DNA from: Bdellovibrio sp.
GTDB lineage: Bacteria; Bdellovibrionota; Bdellovibrionia; Bdellovibrionales; Bdellovibrionaceae
Length of the DNA stretch: 64,000 nt
Assembly: GCA_014376435.1 (NCBI GenBank)
Contig: JACMRL010000021.1
Location: 51,178-115,177 of the forward strand
Direction: 5' to 3'
This document shows, one piece after another, positions 1 to 9,348 of this stretch (position 1 is the stretch's first letter; every line of letters starts with the position of its first letter). The translations under genes and the position numbers were made by a program. Below the pieces are notes generated by a model that had not been told where the DNA came from, did no database searches, and saw nothing but the letters and a program-made list of their open reading frames with translations.

Positions 1-1096
1 GAAAAATATATCAAAAAAACTTTTAACTCTTGCGATCACTTTAACTTCGGTTTCTTCCCTGGCAGCGCCGCAATCAGTTCTTCAGCGCGTGCGTGAAGGA
101 TACTTTATGATTGCCGGTTTTCCTTCTTCAATTATTTCAAATGGTCCGCCCCAAGACGGCTTAATCTCATTTGCAGAATTTTTCTCGTCAAGTGCGCAAA
201 GTATTGCGGGTAGTAATGGCGTATCATCTTGTGCTGAAGTTCCAGCAACGGGAACGGTTAGCACTTCATTAACAATTCCAACTGCTTTACAAGCTTTTCT
301 TGGTTCAACCGCGTTGGTCACAATGACTTATGAAACTCCAGTGGTGACGGCTCCGTCAGGATGGAGTGGTGCAGGTTCACTTTTTCAAAAGCGCGTGAAA
401 GTGACAAAAGCGGGGGGCATTGCTTTTGTAATGGAATTTAATTGTAATACGAATGAGTTATTTGCATCGATTTCAATTCCGGGTGATACGATTGATACCA
501 GTATGCGTGATATCAATATGTACATTCAAAAAAATGGCGCGGCTTTAGCGGTTGATTTTTTAATGACGGTGACAATATCAAGCCGCGCAACATTAATTGA
601 TTCACAGATGGTTCGATTAACGACGACGGACGGCGATTTATTTAAAGTGTGGAATATCAACGTAACAATGCGTGATGCAACTTATAATTGCCAAGGATCT
701 TCATGCGGAAACCAGTATGGTTACGAGCGTTCATTTATTCAAGGAAGTTCAGCCACTAAAACGGGTTCAGTTTATGTAAAAATGGATAAACCTGATTTAA
801 CGCTTCAAACCAATGCGACATTACGGGCGGCTACAATTACAAGTTCAGTAACTTCGGCGGCCGCGGTAGGGTCTTTTGATTTTAGCGCCAACGAGCCAAA
901 TCAAGGAATAATGATAGAGAAGTCAGGTTGCGTGAATTTCGTAACTTTAGCTGATCCAGCCAGCGGAGCCTACTGCAACGGAGCAGGTAGCACGTTAGCA
1001 GCACCAGCAACCGCACCATTAGCAAACGCGGGTGGCGCCTTCACGGTAAACTGGGTGAAGACTTCGCTAAAAGCTGCGATGAAGTTTGCAAACTAG
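1..1096 (+). CDS. Exported protein of unknown function, 5' end outside the window
   Basis: The reading frame is open from base 2 and reads KNISKKLLTLAITLTSVSSLAA, then PQSVLQRVREGYFMIAGF. That is a signal peptide with an Ala-x-Ala type cleavage site, so the true start lies just upstream of the window and the GTG at 89 is not the start. The mature part of about 340 residues is rich in Ser, Thr, Ala and Gly, with four scattered cysteines (for example NCQGSSCGNQ). I recognise no domain. A strong terminator follows about 35 bases after the stop. Probably a periplasmic or surface protein. Confidence 0.8.
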   Translation, partial: KNISKKLLTLAITLTSVSSLAAPQSVLQRVREGYFMIAGFPSSIISNGPPQDGLISFAEFFSSSAQSIAGSNGVSSCAEVPATGTVSTSLTIPTALQAFLGSTALVTMTYETPVVTAPSGWSGAGSLFQKRVKVTKAGGIAFVMEFNCNTNELFASISIPGDTIDTSMRDINMYIQKNGAALAVDFLMTVTISSRATLIDSQMVRLTTTDGDLFKVWNINVTMRDATYNCQGSSCGNQYGYERSFIQGSSATKTGSVYVKMDKPDLTLQTNATLRAATITSSVTSAAAVGSFDFSANEPNQGIMIEKSGCVNFVTLADPASGAYCNGAGSTLAAPATAPLANAGGAFTVNWVKTSLKAAMKFAN

Positions 1097-1129
1097 TTAA
1101 AGTCAAAAATTAATTTTGTAATATAGAAG

Positions 1130-1162
1130 CACCGAACTTAAATGAGTTCGGTGTTTTTTTTT
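1130..1162 (+). terminator. Rho-independent terminator
   Basis: A perfect 9-bp stem (CACCGAACT/AGTTCGGTG) with a 6-base loop is followed by nine T residues. It ends the preceding exported-protein gene. Confidence 0.9.
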
Positions 1163-1523
1163 GAGGTCGCATTGCGAATGCGTTGAAACAGTAAAATCTA
1201 AGCTTTCTTTTACCCGCGCGACATTTTTTACGATCTTCTTTGCATGAGTGAGCCGTCAGCGAAATGACCTGTGTCGTAAATATAAAAAATCAATTTATTA
1301 TATTGAAAGATCAAATAGACTGCGCAAAAAACATTTTTGTAAAATAAGTAGATATTCAGTGACAGTATCATTTCAGAATCATAAATTAGTCGCATGAGGT
1401 AATGAATGAGTACTGGCCAAATGATGATCTTCGTAAAGTGTCTATGTTACTTAGGTTAAGATCATCCGAAATCCCGAATAAGTTCTCGGCTTTGGTCGTG
1501 CAACTGGTGATTGATACTCGAAT
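1163..1523. other. Intergenic region with no gene seen
   Basis: About 360 AT-rich bases between the terminator and the next gene. Both strands were read and no coding frame with a plausible start was found. It presumably holds the promoter of the next gene, but no clear -35/-10 pair stands out. Confidence 0.5.
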
Positions 1524-2276
1524 ATGAAAAAGCGTATTTTATCATTTCTTAAAATTTTAGTCGTGTTCGCTGCGGGTAAAATTTTATTACTTTTTGGAGT
1601 TTTATTTTTAGCGTCGTACTTCCTAGTCAATTCGATATCACATAGTACCGATGAGCTAAAAGAAAATAACCGTGCGACAATTTCTAAAAATGCTGAAATA
1701 CAACCCGTAACGCCTGTGCCGTCAGCAAAACGTTTTGAATTTCCTAGAATGCAAATCATTTCAATCCATGAACTGCATCAGCAAATACATTACTTAGAAA
1801 TCGCTGAAGAAATTGAAAGAGATTTAAATTCTAATACGCCGATTTCCATGTGCGAGGTTATTTGTAAACCAAGTCCGATGGACAACGATGAATTAAGCGA
1901 AAATAAAATGCAGTATTTAAGTTCCTTTTTTAAGGCACAAGGACGTTTGGCTTTTGAGGATCCGGTATTTCGAAACACGCTAGAAAGTGTCGGGATTTTA
2001 GGTAGAATGTATCCTAAGTCGCTGCGAAAATTAATTTTAGAAATGAATGAAATAGGCCAAATGTCAGAAATGAAAAAAATCTCTTTTTCAGCAAGGCTGC
2101 CATTTATTTTTGTGAGTGAATTAAAGTACATGGTGGAAATATTTCCCAAACTTAAGCAACGAATAAATCAGGCTAAGTCTTATTCCAAGCTGATGCAATC
2201 CTGCGAGGGAGAAAACGTTTCTGCGATCGTGCAAGAGTGTTATGAGTCAGCATCACAGTCGTATAGATCCAAATAA
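1524..2276 (+). CDS. Membrane-anchored protein of unknown function
   Basis: A 250-residue protein with one long hydrophobic segment near the N-terminus (about residues 9-37), followed by a hydrophilic, partly helical domain. This suggests a signal anchor with the bulk in the periplasm. The soluble part contains CEVICKPSP and a C-terminal pair of cysteines (SCEGENVSAIVQEC) that could form disulphides. There is no strong Shine-Dalgarno before the ATG. I do not recognise a family. It stands alone between intergenic regions and is followed by an inverted repeat. Confidence 0.7.
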   Translation: MKKRILSFLKILVVFAAGKILLLFGVLFLASYFLVNSISHSTDELKENNRATISKNAEIQPVTPVPSAKRFEFPRMQIISIHELHQQIHYLEIAEEIERDLNSNTPISMCEVICKPSPMDNDELSENKMQYLSSFFKAQGRLAFEDPVFRNTLESVGILGRMYPKSLRKLILEMNEIGQMSEMKKISFSARLPFIFVSELKYMVEIFPKLKQRINQAKSYSKLMQSCEGENVSAIVQECYESASQSYRSK

Positions 2277-2318
2277 CATTAATTAATCGGAATTACCCCG
2301 CTTTCAGATGCTTTTAAG

Positions 2319-2340
2319 TCTAGATGCGACGTCATCTAGA
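2319..2340 (+). terminator. Hairpin downstream of the membrane-anchored protein gene
   Basis: A perfect 8-bp inverted repeat (TCTAGATG/CATCTAGA) with a 6-base loop. A weak T-rich stretch follows about ten bases later. A possible terminator, but the U-tract is poor. Confidence 0.4.
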
Positions 2341-2454
2341 TCAGCTTTGTTTTTAATAATTCGATCTTTAAAGATTTTATCAAAACTTATCGCGAACTAG
2401 TCTATTTTGAAAAAGTATTTTGATGTACCATTTGTAAATTACAAAGGAGTTCAT

Positions 2455-2814
2455 ATGAAATTATTATTATTATCGATTCTTATTTTTGCAGGTTTCGATT
2501 CGTATGCAGCAGCAAAGTTTGAAAGAAAGCCAAATTCCGCCGATATTGAAGGCTCCGCTAACTTATTAGTTCAAGGTAATAAAGATAGTGTGATCAGAAT
2601 TTCGGGAGAAGCGGCGGCCTACTTATACAAAACAATGACCGTTAAAGAAACAAATAGTCTGGATGGTGCCGGCCCTGAAACATTTTTCAAAACGGGTAGT
2701 TTGTACAGATGTTTTGCGGACGTAAAAAATGCGGCCAAAGGAACGTCTGATTATACGAATGTACTGTCATATAATTGTGATATTTTCTTAAAGGATATGC
2801 AAAAAGGTCGCTAA
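2455..2814 (+). CDS. Small exported protein of unknown function
   Basis: I chose the ATG at 2455 because AAAGGAG lies seven bases upstream and the protein then begins MKLLLLSILIFAGFDSYAAA, a clean signal peptide. The frame is open further upstream, but that part is not signal-like. The mature protein is about 100 residues with two cysteines (RCFADV and NCDIFL). No family recognised. Likely periplasmic. Confidence 0.75.
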   Translation: MKLLLLSILIFAGFDSYAAAKFERKPNSADIEGSANLLVQGNKDSVIRISGEAAAYLYKTMTVKETNSLDGAGPETFFKTGSLYRCFADVKNAAKGTSDYTNVLSYNCDIFLKDMQKGR

Positions 2815-2883
2815 TCTATTTTAACTTCTAGTCTTAATTACCCGATACATGAAGGCGCAACTTTTTGGTGCGCCTTCCCACTT

Positions 2884-3450
2884 TTATGGACCTTTTTTAA
2901 TGGTGGCCCAAACTCCGCGTCGTCTATTTTCTCTGGCTAATAGATTAAATTTTTTACCTTGGTCAGGTAATAAACGAATGCAACCGCGTAACACTGTTGT
3001 AAATAAGTCGCCCCAATTTGCTTCGGGAGTTCCGTGGTTTGCATAACCTCGCACAATAAAAACGGCGTAAGGCATATTGCCCAAACCTTGGTAATCACCA
3101 CCCGGATATATTTTTGAAGAATAGGCATTATAAATACCGCCCGTTGATGTGGGCCAGATGTAAGACAGTGTCGCATTAATAAAAAGACAAAAATTTTGTT
3201 CCTTCAATTTAATTTGTGCTCAAACGTGGCATTCGGCGTGGTAACAACGTTTTGAATAAAGGATTTGCGGTGCTAGCCACGCGCTAAACCCCGTGGCTAC
3301 CTCATAAACCAAATCCATTCGCATCATCGTACTTTCAATATTCGGTGAGTTTGGATTTACCTCATCAAATCCATCATTGTGAGCGAAATTAAAAACGGAA
3401 CAGAATAAAAAATAAAAATAAACTTGTTGAAACGAATGCAGTTTCTCGTT
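2884..3450 (-). pseudogene. Decayed L,D-transpeptidase (YkuD) paralog
   Basis: On the minus strand this aligns with the intact L,D-transpeptidase at 14405-15010 along most of its length. The N-terminal DEVNPNSPNIES matches DELNPFAPNINE of the intact copy, and the core YPGGDYQGLGNMPYAVFI matches FPGGNYKGLGNMPYAVFI. An in-frame TGA interrupts it (CYHAECHV*AQIK against CYRLQCTVYARIIK). About 17 residues before the core are missing. The catalytic SHGC has become LRGC, so His is lost. No in-frame ATG precedes the signal-peptide-like start. It is a dead gene copy. Confidence 0.85.
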
Positions 3451-3846
3451 CAGAAAATTATAGGTGTTAGTGAATCTTAAAACATTTCGAAATGTAAATT
3501 TTAATTCTGAAAATGATAAAACAATTAATAATCCTCGTTGTTGGATGACTTCGACGAGGTGGTAAGAAAAAAACAGGTTTAATGACTCTCCTAGATTAAA
3601 TAAACTCGTTTACTTTTGACGACAAGAAAATTTATTTTATTGTATTTTAAATGTTAAGAAGTCTTGCTCAAGTTTTTTTCTTCAACCAAGTTTCATCCTT
3701 GTGCTTAATTCGAAGTCACCTTTTCTTCAGGAACTCTTTAAATTATTTTTGCGTTAAAATTAGGTTTGGATGTTTTTAATTGGGTAAGTTATAGTTAGAT
3801 TAACCGTAATAAATGTTTCAAACTAAGGAAGGTTAAAAATAAAATT
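3451..3846. other. AT-rich intergenic region
   Basis: About 400 bases with no coding frame I can support on either strand. It contains an AAGGAAGG purine stretch, but that lies about 15 bases before the next ATG, too far for a normal ribosome-binding site. Confidence 0.5.
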
Positions 3847-4320
3847 ATGATTGAATTAAGAAAAATGACGCCAGCTGAGTTTTTAGATTACATGGAATAC
3901 GCTGTAGATAATTACGCCGTAGAAAAACAAAAGGGCGAGGGCCTCACTCAAGCAGAGGCGCAAAAAGTTTCTAAAGAATCCTATGCTAAATTACTTCCTC
4001 AAGGTTTAGAATCAAAAGACCAATTTCTTTACTCCGCGATTGAAAAATCGACCCATCGAGCCATTGGCATTTTATGGATGGCAAAAAAATTAAACGGCGA
4101 AAAGCCTTACGTTTTTATTTACGACATCGAATTACTTCCTGAAAAAAGAGGCCAAGGATTAGGGAAGCAACTTTTAAGTCTGATGGAAGTGGAAGCAAAA
4201 AAACTGGGTTGCGTATCTGTAGGATTACACGTCTTTGGACATAACGCTGCGGCCGTTGCGCTGTACGAAAAATCAGGATTTGAGACGACCAGCCGAATGA
4301 TGAAAAAAGATTTTAATTAG
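3847..4320 (+). CDS. GNAT-family N-acetyltransferase
   Basis: A 157-residue single-domain acetyltransferase. The acetyl-CoA binding motif A reads LLPEKRGQGLGKQLL (RGQGLG, about residues 97-111). The C-terminal motif NAAAVALYEKSGFE is typical of RimI-like GNATs. It transfers an acetyl group from acetyl-CoA to an amine; the substrate cannot be told from sequence. It stands alone, convergent with the protease gene that follows. Confidence 0.9.
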   Translation: MIELRKMTPAEFLDYMEYAVDNYAVEKQKGEGLTQAEAQKVSKESYAKLLPQGLESKDQFLYSAIEKSTHRAIGILWMAKKLNGEKPYVFIYDIELLPEKRGQGLGKQLLSLMEVEAKKLGCVSVGLHVFGHNAAAVALYEKSGFETTSRMMKKDFN

Positions 4321-4348
4321 AATAAAAAATTTTTGGCGCTGGTTGTGA

Positions 4349-5215
4349 TTATTGACGATTAATCCATTCAATATACTCAAGCGCATTCGTATAAATTGCG
4401 GGTCCGTCACAGAACTGGCTACCTCGGCTGGTTAATCCGATTAAGTAAGCGATGCCTTCGTGCTGATAAATAAGTGGTCCGCCTGAATCACCGACGCAAG
4501 TACCGTGACCACGTGATTCATTCATGCGAATTTCTTTTTCAGTGAAACCTTCGATTTTAGCTTCAGTGGATCTTAAACGATCCGTTCCAGAAAAAGTAAT
4601 TTCATAGCAATGAGATAAACTTTTATCGTAGCAAACGATCTCGCCGGCATCCAAAGCCTGTTGAAATTTTTTACCTTTTTTTAAAGTAACTTCTTCTAAT
4701 TGAGCGCCACTGGCGCCGTAGCCAGCCATTTGCACCGACGTGCCCGCCTGAAGTAGGTTTGAGTCTTTTAATATTTTCACGGGCGAGAAGCCATCCGGAA
4801 GGCCGCCGGAGAACTGCACTAAGGCAATATCATTCCAATCTAAATCTGAAGTTGGCTCTTTTTTAAAGTCAGGATGAACTTGAACCGAGGTGGCTGTCCG
4901 TAACGATTTTAAATTATTAGAATCGTAGGCGGAAAAATCTAAGCCGAATATGATAACGATATTTTTAGCATCGCTTTCTATGCAGTGAGCAGCCGTTACG
5001 ATTAAGTTTTCACGAATTAAGCTACCGGTACAGATAAAGTGAGTTTTTTTATCGTAAAGGCCTACGGTGAAACGGCTAATGGGGCTTTCTGAGCTAACCT
5101 CAGTTCCGCCAATGATTGAATGATCATGATCGAGCTTGAGTCTAAGTTGCGAGTTTGTGCCCGGAAAGCATGAAAATAAAACGATTGAAATGAAAATGAT
5201 GATTAATTTATTCAT
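4349..5215 (-). CDS. Trypsin-like serine protease lipoprotein (S1 family)
   Basis: The ATG at 5215 gives MNKLIIIFISIVLFSC, a lipoprotein signal with lipobox LFSC (Cys16). An in-frame TTG 12 codons earlier is possible but spoils the signal. Mature protease starts near IIGGTEV (residues 34-40). The catalytic triad is visible: TAAHC His77, NDIAL Asp129, GDSGGP Ser244. Paired cysteines fit S1 disulphides. The IIGG sits about 18 residues after the lipid anchor, as if a short activation peptide were removed. Predicted membrane-anchored protease; the substrate is unknown. Confidence 0.92.
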   Translation of the reverse strand: MNKLIIIFISIVLFSCFPGTNSQLRLKLDHDHSIIGGTEVSSESPISRFTVGLYDKKTHFICTGSLIRENLIVTAAHCIESDAKNIVIIFGLDFSAYDSNNLKSLRTATSVQVHPDFKKEPTSDLDWNDIALVQFSGGLPDGFSPVKILKDSNLLQAGTSVQMAGYGASGAQLEEVTLKKGKKFQQALDAGEIVCYDKSLSHCYEITFSGTDRLRSTEAKIEGFTEKEIRMNESRGHGTCVGDSGGPLIYQHEGIAYLIGLTSRGSQFCDGPAIYTNALEYIEWINRQ

Positions 5216-5327
5216 TTGCGCAAGACTAAAACTTAACCGGCTATTCGGCAATCAAGAAGCCGAATGCCTTGATCTCCGTGGAAGAATTACAAGTTTTCAG
5301 CTAATACATCGAAAAAGATCGATAATT

Positions 5328-5702
5328 TCACAAGCCTACTTGCAGAATGACAAGTGATCCATAAATTATTGAAAAGATTGCTCCGGCTGCATGAACAACG
5401 GATTGTTTTTTAGATCCGTGTTTAAATGTTAATGTGAAATCAGCAATAGCCACGACTGCGATACAAATAAAACAGGCGCCGATTATTTTCGTATCGCCAT
5501 GCCAATATAATACCAACATAATTAATCCGATAAAGATGTCTCTTACGCCAGTTGCTACGACATAATGAAGAGCAGGTCCACTAGCTTCAATACCAAAACC
5601 TTTTGACGCTTTTGCCGGCGTAATCACCGCGAGTAGTCCAATGATCAATGCGACCAGTCCAGCCATCGCGGGAATAAAACTTAAGATTTGTTGCAGACTC
5701 AT
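5328..5702 (-). CDS. Small integral membrane protein, DUF4267-like
   Basis: A 124-residue protein with four hydrophobic segments. The pattern KASKGFGIEASGPALHYVVATGVRDIFIGL matches DUF4267 proteins as I know them (a conserved ATGxRD between the first two helices). Inner membrane; function unknown. It is not obviously in an operon with the protease. Confidence 0.75.
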   Translation of the reverse strand: MSLQQILSFIPAMAGLVALIIGLLAVITPAKASKGFGIEASGPALHYVVATGVRDIFIGLIMLVLYWHGDTKIIGACFICIAVVAIADFTLTFKHGSKKQSVVHAAGAIFSIIYGSLVILQVGL

Positions 5703-5816
5703 GAAGCCTCTTTTCTTTAGGCTTTTAGCATATCTGTTAAAATCGGGTTCAACAATAGCTTCGGCCTTTAATCTTTAACTTGTCTTAAAAATCTGTAAAA
5801 GCTAACGTTAAATTAA

Positions 5817-6737
5817 ATGAGAGCTCCCAATCATCTGGAAATAAAACAGCAATGCAAAGACGCCATAAATGGTATTTTCAAAAGTATCGGGCGCGCGCCG
5901 CCAGCGAAAGTTTATCTAGACGATCAAGGCTGGGTTAATCCTTGTATTTTTGCCGACGACTTAGTTGTGCGCTTTAATGCGCGCGACACCCATTTACCCA
6001 AATTTCAGCGTGAAAAAATTATTTTTGATCAGTTGCGATCTATCATTCCTGTTCCAGTTTGTTTGAAGCTGGATGACTCCAGAGCTCTTGTTCCCTTTGA
6101 TTTTATGATTTGCGAAAAAATTGACGGTGAAAACTTAGAAAAAAATTGGGCGACGATGGGTGAAGAGTTAAGTAATTCTTTAGCTTATCAAGCGGGTAAG
6201 TTATTGGCGATTATTCATTCAGTTGAGTTGCCCAGTTTCGGTGAGATTTCTAAAATAGGCATCTTTTCAAAGCCAAAATCGTGGCCTGAGTATTTGAGAT
6301 TAATTTTGAATTATCATCTCGATGAAGCGATGCAGTTGGGTCTTTTTACCGAAAAACAGAAAAATAAATTTTTAGTATCATTTGAAAAAGGTGTCCCTTT
6401 ATTAGATCAGGTTAAAACGGCAAATTTAATTCACGGAGATTTTCATTTCGGAAACCTTTTGTATTCTGATAAGAAAATAGCGGGAGTGCTTGATTTTGAA
6501 TGGGCTTGCTCAGGCGATCCACTGTATGATCTGACTCACTTGCGAGACATCGATAGTAAGTGGCCAGGCAGCCAAGATTCATTTAACCAAGGCTATGAAA
6601 TTAGCGGGTTTAGTGCAGCGGAAGTTAAAAAAATGAAAATTTACACGATGATCAAAAATGTCGAGTTATGCGTGGTCGCTAAAAAGTTTTTTACTGATGC
6701 AGAGGCTAAAGAATTTGTGGAAATAACTATAAAATAG
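5817..6737 (+). CDS. Aminoglycoside phosphotransferase / choline kinase-type kinase
   Basis: A 306-residue kinase-like protein. The catalytic loop is IHGDFHFGNLL (His206, Asp208) and the metal-binding motif is GVLDFEWACSGDPLYDL, the APH-family Brenner and DFG-like motifs. Such enzymes phosphorylate small molecules such as aminoglycosides, sugars or choline. The substrate cannot be assigned, and resistance should not be assumed. It is followed 53 bases later by a GNAT gene on the same strand. Confidence 0.88.
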   Translation: MRAPNHLEIKQQCKDAINGIFKSIGRAPPAKVYLDDQGWVNPCIFADDLVVRFNARDTHLPKFQREKIIFDQLRSIIPVPVCLKLDDSRALVPFDFMICEKIDGENLEKNWATMGEELSNSLAYQAGKLLAIIHSVELPSFGEISKIGIFSKPKSWPEYLRLILNYHLDEAMQLGLFTEKQKNKFLVSFEKGVPLLDQVKTANLIHGDFHFGNLLYSDKKIAGVLDFEWACSGDPLYDLTHLRDIDSKWPGSQDSFNQGYEISGFSAAEVKKMKIYTMIKNVELCVVAKKFFTDAEAKEFVEITIK

Positions 6738-6790
6738 CGTAAGCGCTACAAGCCAGTTGATTTGATCAACTTTTATTCCTAAGCTCACTT

Positions 6791-7375
6791 ATGGCAAACA
6801 AAATACCATCAGAATATAGAATTGTTGAATTACCCGATGTTGATTTTCAAAAGCTGTGGGGCGAGTGGGGCCCAATAATATTTCAAGATAACGACACCAG
6901 CATGGATGTTAGAAAAGTGCTTTCTGAATCTGAAGTAAGCCAAGTTCAGGTTTTGAATAAAAACTTATCGCAACTTTATCGCATGAATCTTTGCATATTC
7001 CGCGGTGAAGAGTTTTGCGGCTGGTTTACGGGCGGCCAATATAACCACGAAACTTTCTATATGCGAAACAGTGCGATTTTACCAGATCATCGTAGAAAAG
7101 GGCTTTACACTGCACTGATGAACGAAGTTATTGGCAAAGTAAAAGATTTAGGATTTCAAATTATTTTATCCCGTCACGTGACAACAAATAATTCGATCAT
7201 CATTCCTAAGTTAAAAGCTGGTTTTGTGATTACGGCCATTGAATTGTCAGACCGTTTTGGAACTTTGGTTCATTTAAGCTATTTCTTTAATGAAACCAGA
7301 AAAAAAATCATGGAATTCAGAGCGGGAGATTTAAAACCAGATCAGCAAATCAAAGATGCGTTGGGGATTACGTAA
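6791..7375 (+). CDS. GNAT-family N-acetyltransferase
   Basis: A 194-residue protein with the acetyl-CoA motif ILPDHRRKGLYTALMNEV (about residues 97-114) in a GNAT fold, followed by the beta-4/5 region ending IPKLKAGFVI. Substrate unknown. Its end overlaps the start region of the exonuclease gene behind it, so the two are probably co-transcribed, perhaps with the APH-type kinase too. Confidence 0.85.
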   Translation: MANKIPSEYRIVELPDVDFQKLWGEWGPIIFQDNDTSMDVRKVLSESEVSQVQVLNKNLSQLYRMNLCIFRGEEFCGWFTGGQYNHETFYMRNSAILPDHRRKGLYTALMNEVIGKVKDLGFQIILSRHVTTNNSIIIPKLKAGFVITAIELSDRFGTLVHLSYFFNETRKKIMEFRAGDLKPDQQIKDALGIT

Positions 7376-7973
7376 AGTGAGTTCGCAAAATCCAACCACA
7401 CCTTTTGCTAAACCAGTCCAGCTACCAAGAATTTCTTTTCCTGGAAAGATTCATTTAATCAATTCAGATCAAGAGCTTCAAGCCATCGCTGCCGAACTAA
7501 GCTCGGCGAAAGAATTAGGTTTCGATACCGAGACTCGTCCTAGTTTTAAAAAAGGTGAAGTGCACAAAGTAGCTTTGTTGCAGCTATCGACTGACGCCGA
7601 TGCGTATATAATTCGCCTTCATTACGTGACTCAATTTCAATTCATCAAAAGTATTTTTGAAAATGAAGCGATTGCTAAAGTGGGCGTTGCGATCCGTGAC
7701 GATTTAAAAACTCTACAAAAAACATTTAGCTTTGTGCCGAAAAATTTTACCGAGCTGCAAACTTTAGCAAAAACGAAGGGCATGCAAAACTTTGGATTAA
7801 AAGGAATGACGGAAGAAGTGATGCAGATGGCTTTATCCAAAGGGCCCAAGTTAACAAATTGGGAAGCCCGTGAATTAAGTTCGCAACAGGTGATGTATGC
7901 TGCTACCGATGCTTGGATTGGGCTTACTTTGTACCGGAAATTGATATTGATGCCCGATAAAGCAAAAACTTAG
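7356..7973 (+). CDS. 3'-5' exonuclease of the RNase D / DEDD type
   Basis: A 205-residue single DEDD domain. Exo I is LGFDTETRP, Exo II is VGVAIRDDLKTL, and Exo III has a Tyr (MYAATDAWIGLTLY), so DEDDy type. There is no HRDC domain, so it is a stand-alone exonuclease rather than full RNase D. The ATG at 7356 overlaps the GNAT gene by 20 bases. A GTG at 7377, just after the GNAT stop, is an equally plausible start. Confidence 0.88.
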   Translation: MRWGLRKVSSQNPTTPFAKPVQLPRISFPGKIHLINSDQELQAIAAELSSAKELGFDTETRPSFKKGEVHKVALLQLSTDADAYIIRLHYVTQFQFIKSIFENEAIAKVGVAIRDDLKTLQKTFSFVPKNFTELQTLAKTKGMQNFGLKGMTEEVMQMALSKGPKLTNWEARELSSQQVMYAATDAWIGLTLYRKLILMPDKAKT

Positions 7974-8110
7974 TGTATCTATCTGCAACAACACGAGTCC
8001 AAACACCGCATTTTCTACAGGCTGTATCCATTAAAAAATAAGTTTACTCAACCATGTACTTTAAACTAATTAGTCAGTATCCTTAAGCCATGCGATGAGC
8101 GGGAAATCAA

Positions 8111-9010
8111 ATGCAGCGAATGGATAAGTTCAATTTTTTATTACGTTTTAAAAGCCACCAGCTTTTGTTAACTATTCTTCTTTTTATTTTGCCCGCGAAT
8201 GCACAAATGATAATCCCGTTTGCTTTTTGGAAAGATGCTGGTATTTGCCCGGGTGGATCTGTTACCTACACCACTGCCGGAAATTCGACATTTACCTTAC
8301 CAAGGTACTGCACAAAAATTACAGTCCAGGCATGGGGCTCCGGCGGCGGTGGCGGCGGCGGAAACGCGACGAAAGCCAATGTCGCAGGCGGCGGTGGTTA
8401 TGCCACGCAAACGTTTACAAACTTACCTTATTTCGAAACTTTCACTGTGACCGTAGCTTCTGGCGGGCTTGGAACCGCTTTGGGTGGAGTTGCGGGTGGA
8501 AGTGGTTGTTCAGCCGGGGGAAGTGGCGGCGTTAGTCTATCGGGATCGGTGGGCGGCGGATCATTAGCCGGCGGAGCTGGGGGCATTGGCTCAGGAGTGG
8601 GAACTGCTGGCGGCGCAGGTATGAACGGTGGCGGCGGCGGCGGCGGAAGCTTTACCGCGGGCGAAGGCGGCGGCGGCGGTGGCGGGTCAAGCTGCGTGAT
8701 TCGAAATACGGGTACCATTACTTTGGTTCAAGCTGGCGGCGGCGGCGGTGGCGGTGGGTCCGCTAATGCAGCCGGTGGGCTAGCGGGTGCGGGCGGTCCT
8801 GGCTGCGGCATTGCGGGTGGTAATGGTACGCTAGGAAATCGTGGCGGCGGGGGCGGCGGTGGATCGTGCGTTTGCAACGTAAGTTGCAGTTCAACAGCTT
8901 CGGGAACAGGCCAAACACCAGGCAATTCAGCTCAAGCCGGAGCCAATGCGGCCGGTGGCACGCAAAATGCCGCAGGCACGGCCGGTAAAGTTATCATTAC
9001 TTACTTTTAA
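8111..9010 (+). CDS. Exported glycine-rich protein
   Basis: A signal peptide ending PANAQ leads into a short cysteine-containing beta region with ITVQAWGSGGG. About 200 residues of Gly-rich sequence follow, with GGGGG runs interrupted by short polar segments. The WGSGGGGGG start and the closing KVIITY strand are typical of surface glycine-rich proteins with tail-fibre-like folds. Cysteines recur in pairs (CVCNVSC). The GC-rich GGC repeats make base use unlike the neighbours. Role unknown; possibly surface or adhesive. Confidence 0.85.
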   Translation: MQRMDKFNFLLRFKSHQLLLTILLFILPANAQMIIPFAFWKDAGICPGGSVTYTTAGNSTFTLPRYCTKITVQAWGSGGGGGGGNATKANVAGGGGYATQTFTNLPYFETFTVTVASGGLGTALGGVAGGSGCSAGGSGGVSLSGSVGGGSLAGGAGGIGSGVGTAGGAGMNGGGGGGGSFTAGEGGGGGGGSSCVIRNTGTITLVQAGGGGGGGGSANAAGGLAGAGGPGCGIAGGNGTLGNRGGGGGGGSCVCNVSCSSTASGTGQTPGNSAQAGANAAGGTQNAAGTAGKVIITYF

Positions 9011-9080
9011 TTATTTTGATAAAAAATCGATTTCATTTTCTGCATGAAAATATAAATAAAATGATCTCCGTCATTTTTAA

Positions 9081-9314
9081 TTGCAAACAGTGCAGCATGA
9101 AGTTGGGGTACTTAAAATCTCCTCCGAAAAACACACAAATTTTAAAAAGCAAGCCATCCGCACGACTGAATACGCAAAATACCGAGCAGCTCTACAAAAA
9201 GGTTTAGACGAATTCGAATCAACAAAAATACGAGAACGCATTCGCCCATTAGCGGAAGCGAATAAAAAACAGGTTTTGGAAAATATAGAGTATTTGAAAA
9301 AACTAAAAAAATAG
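9081..9314 (+). CDS. Possible small charged helical protein
   Basis: The frame encodes a Lys/Glu-rich segment (KYRAALQKGLDEFESTKIRE...NIEYLKKLKK) that looks protein-like. No ATG or Shine-Dalgarno precedes it; the only start is a TTG. A second frame with an ATG at 9097 overlaps it. It could be a remnant or a gene frameshifted at its 5' end. Confidence 0.3.
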   Translation: MQTVQHEVGVLKISSEKHTNFKKQAIRTTEYAKYRAALQKGLDEFESTKIRERIRPLAEANKKQVLENIEYLKKLKK

Positions 9315-9348
9315 ACCGCGCACAGATCTGCACGCGGTAAAACAAAAA

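Noticed and set aside
8340..8925. Short GGC/GGT tandem runs that could be taken for a repeat array, and proline-rich reading frames on the minus strand
   Set aside because: They are codons of the glycine-rich protein; no constant spacer or repeat length as in CRISPR, and the proline frames are its mirror image.
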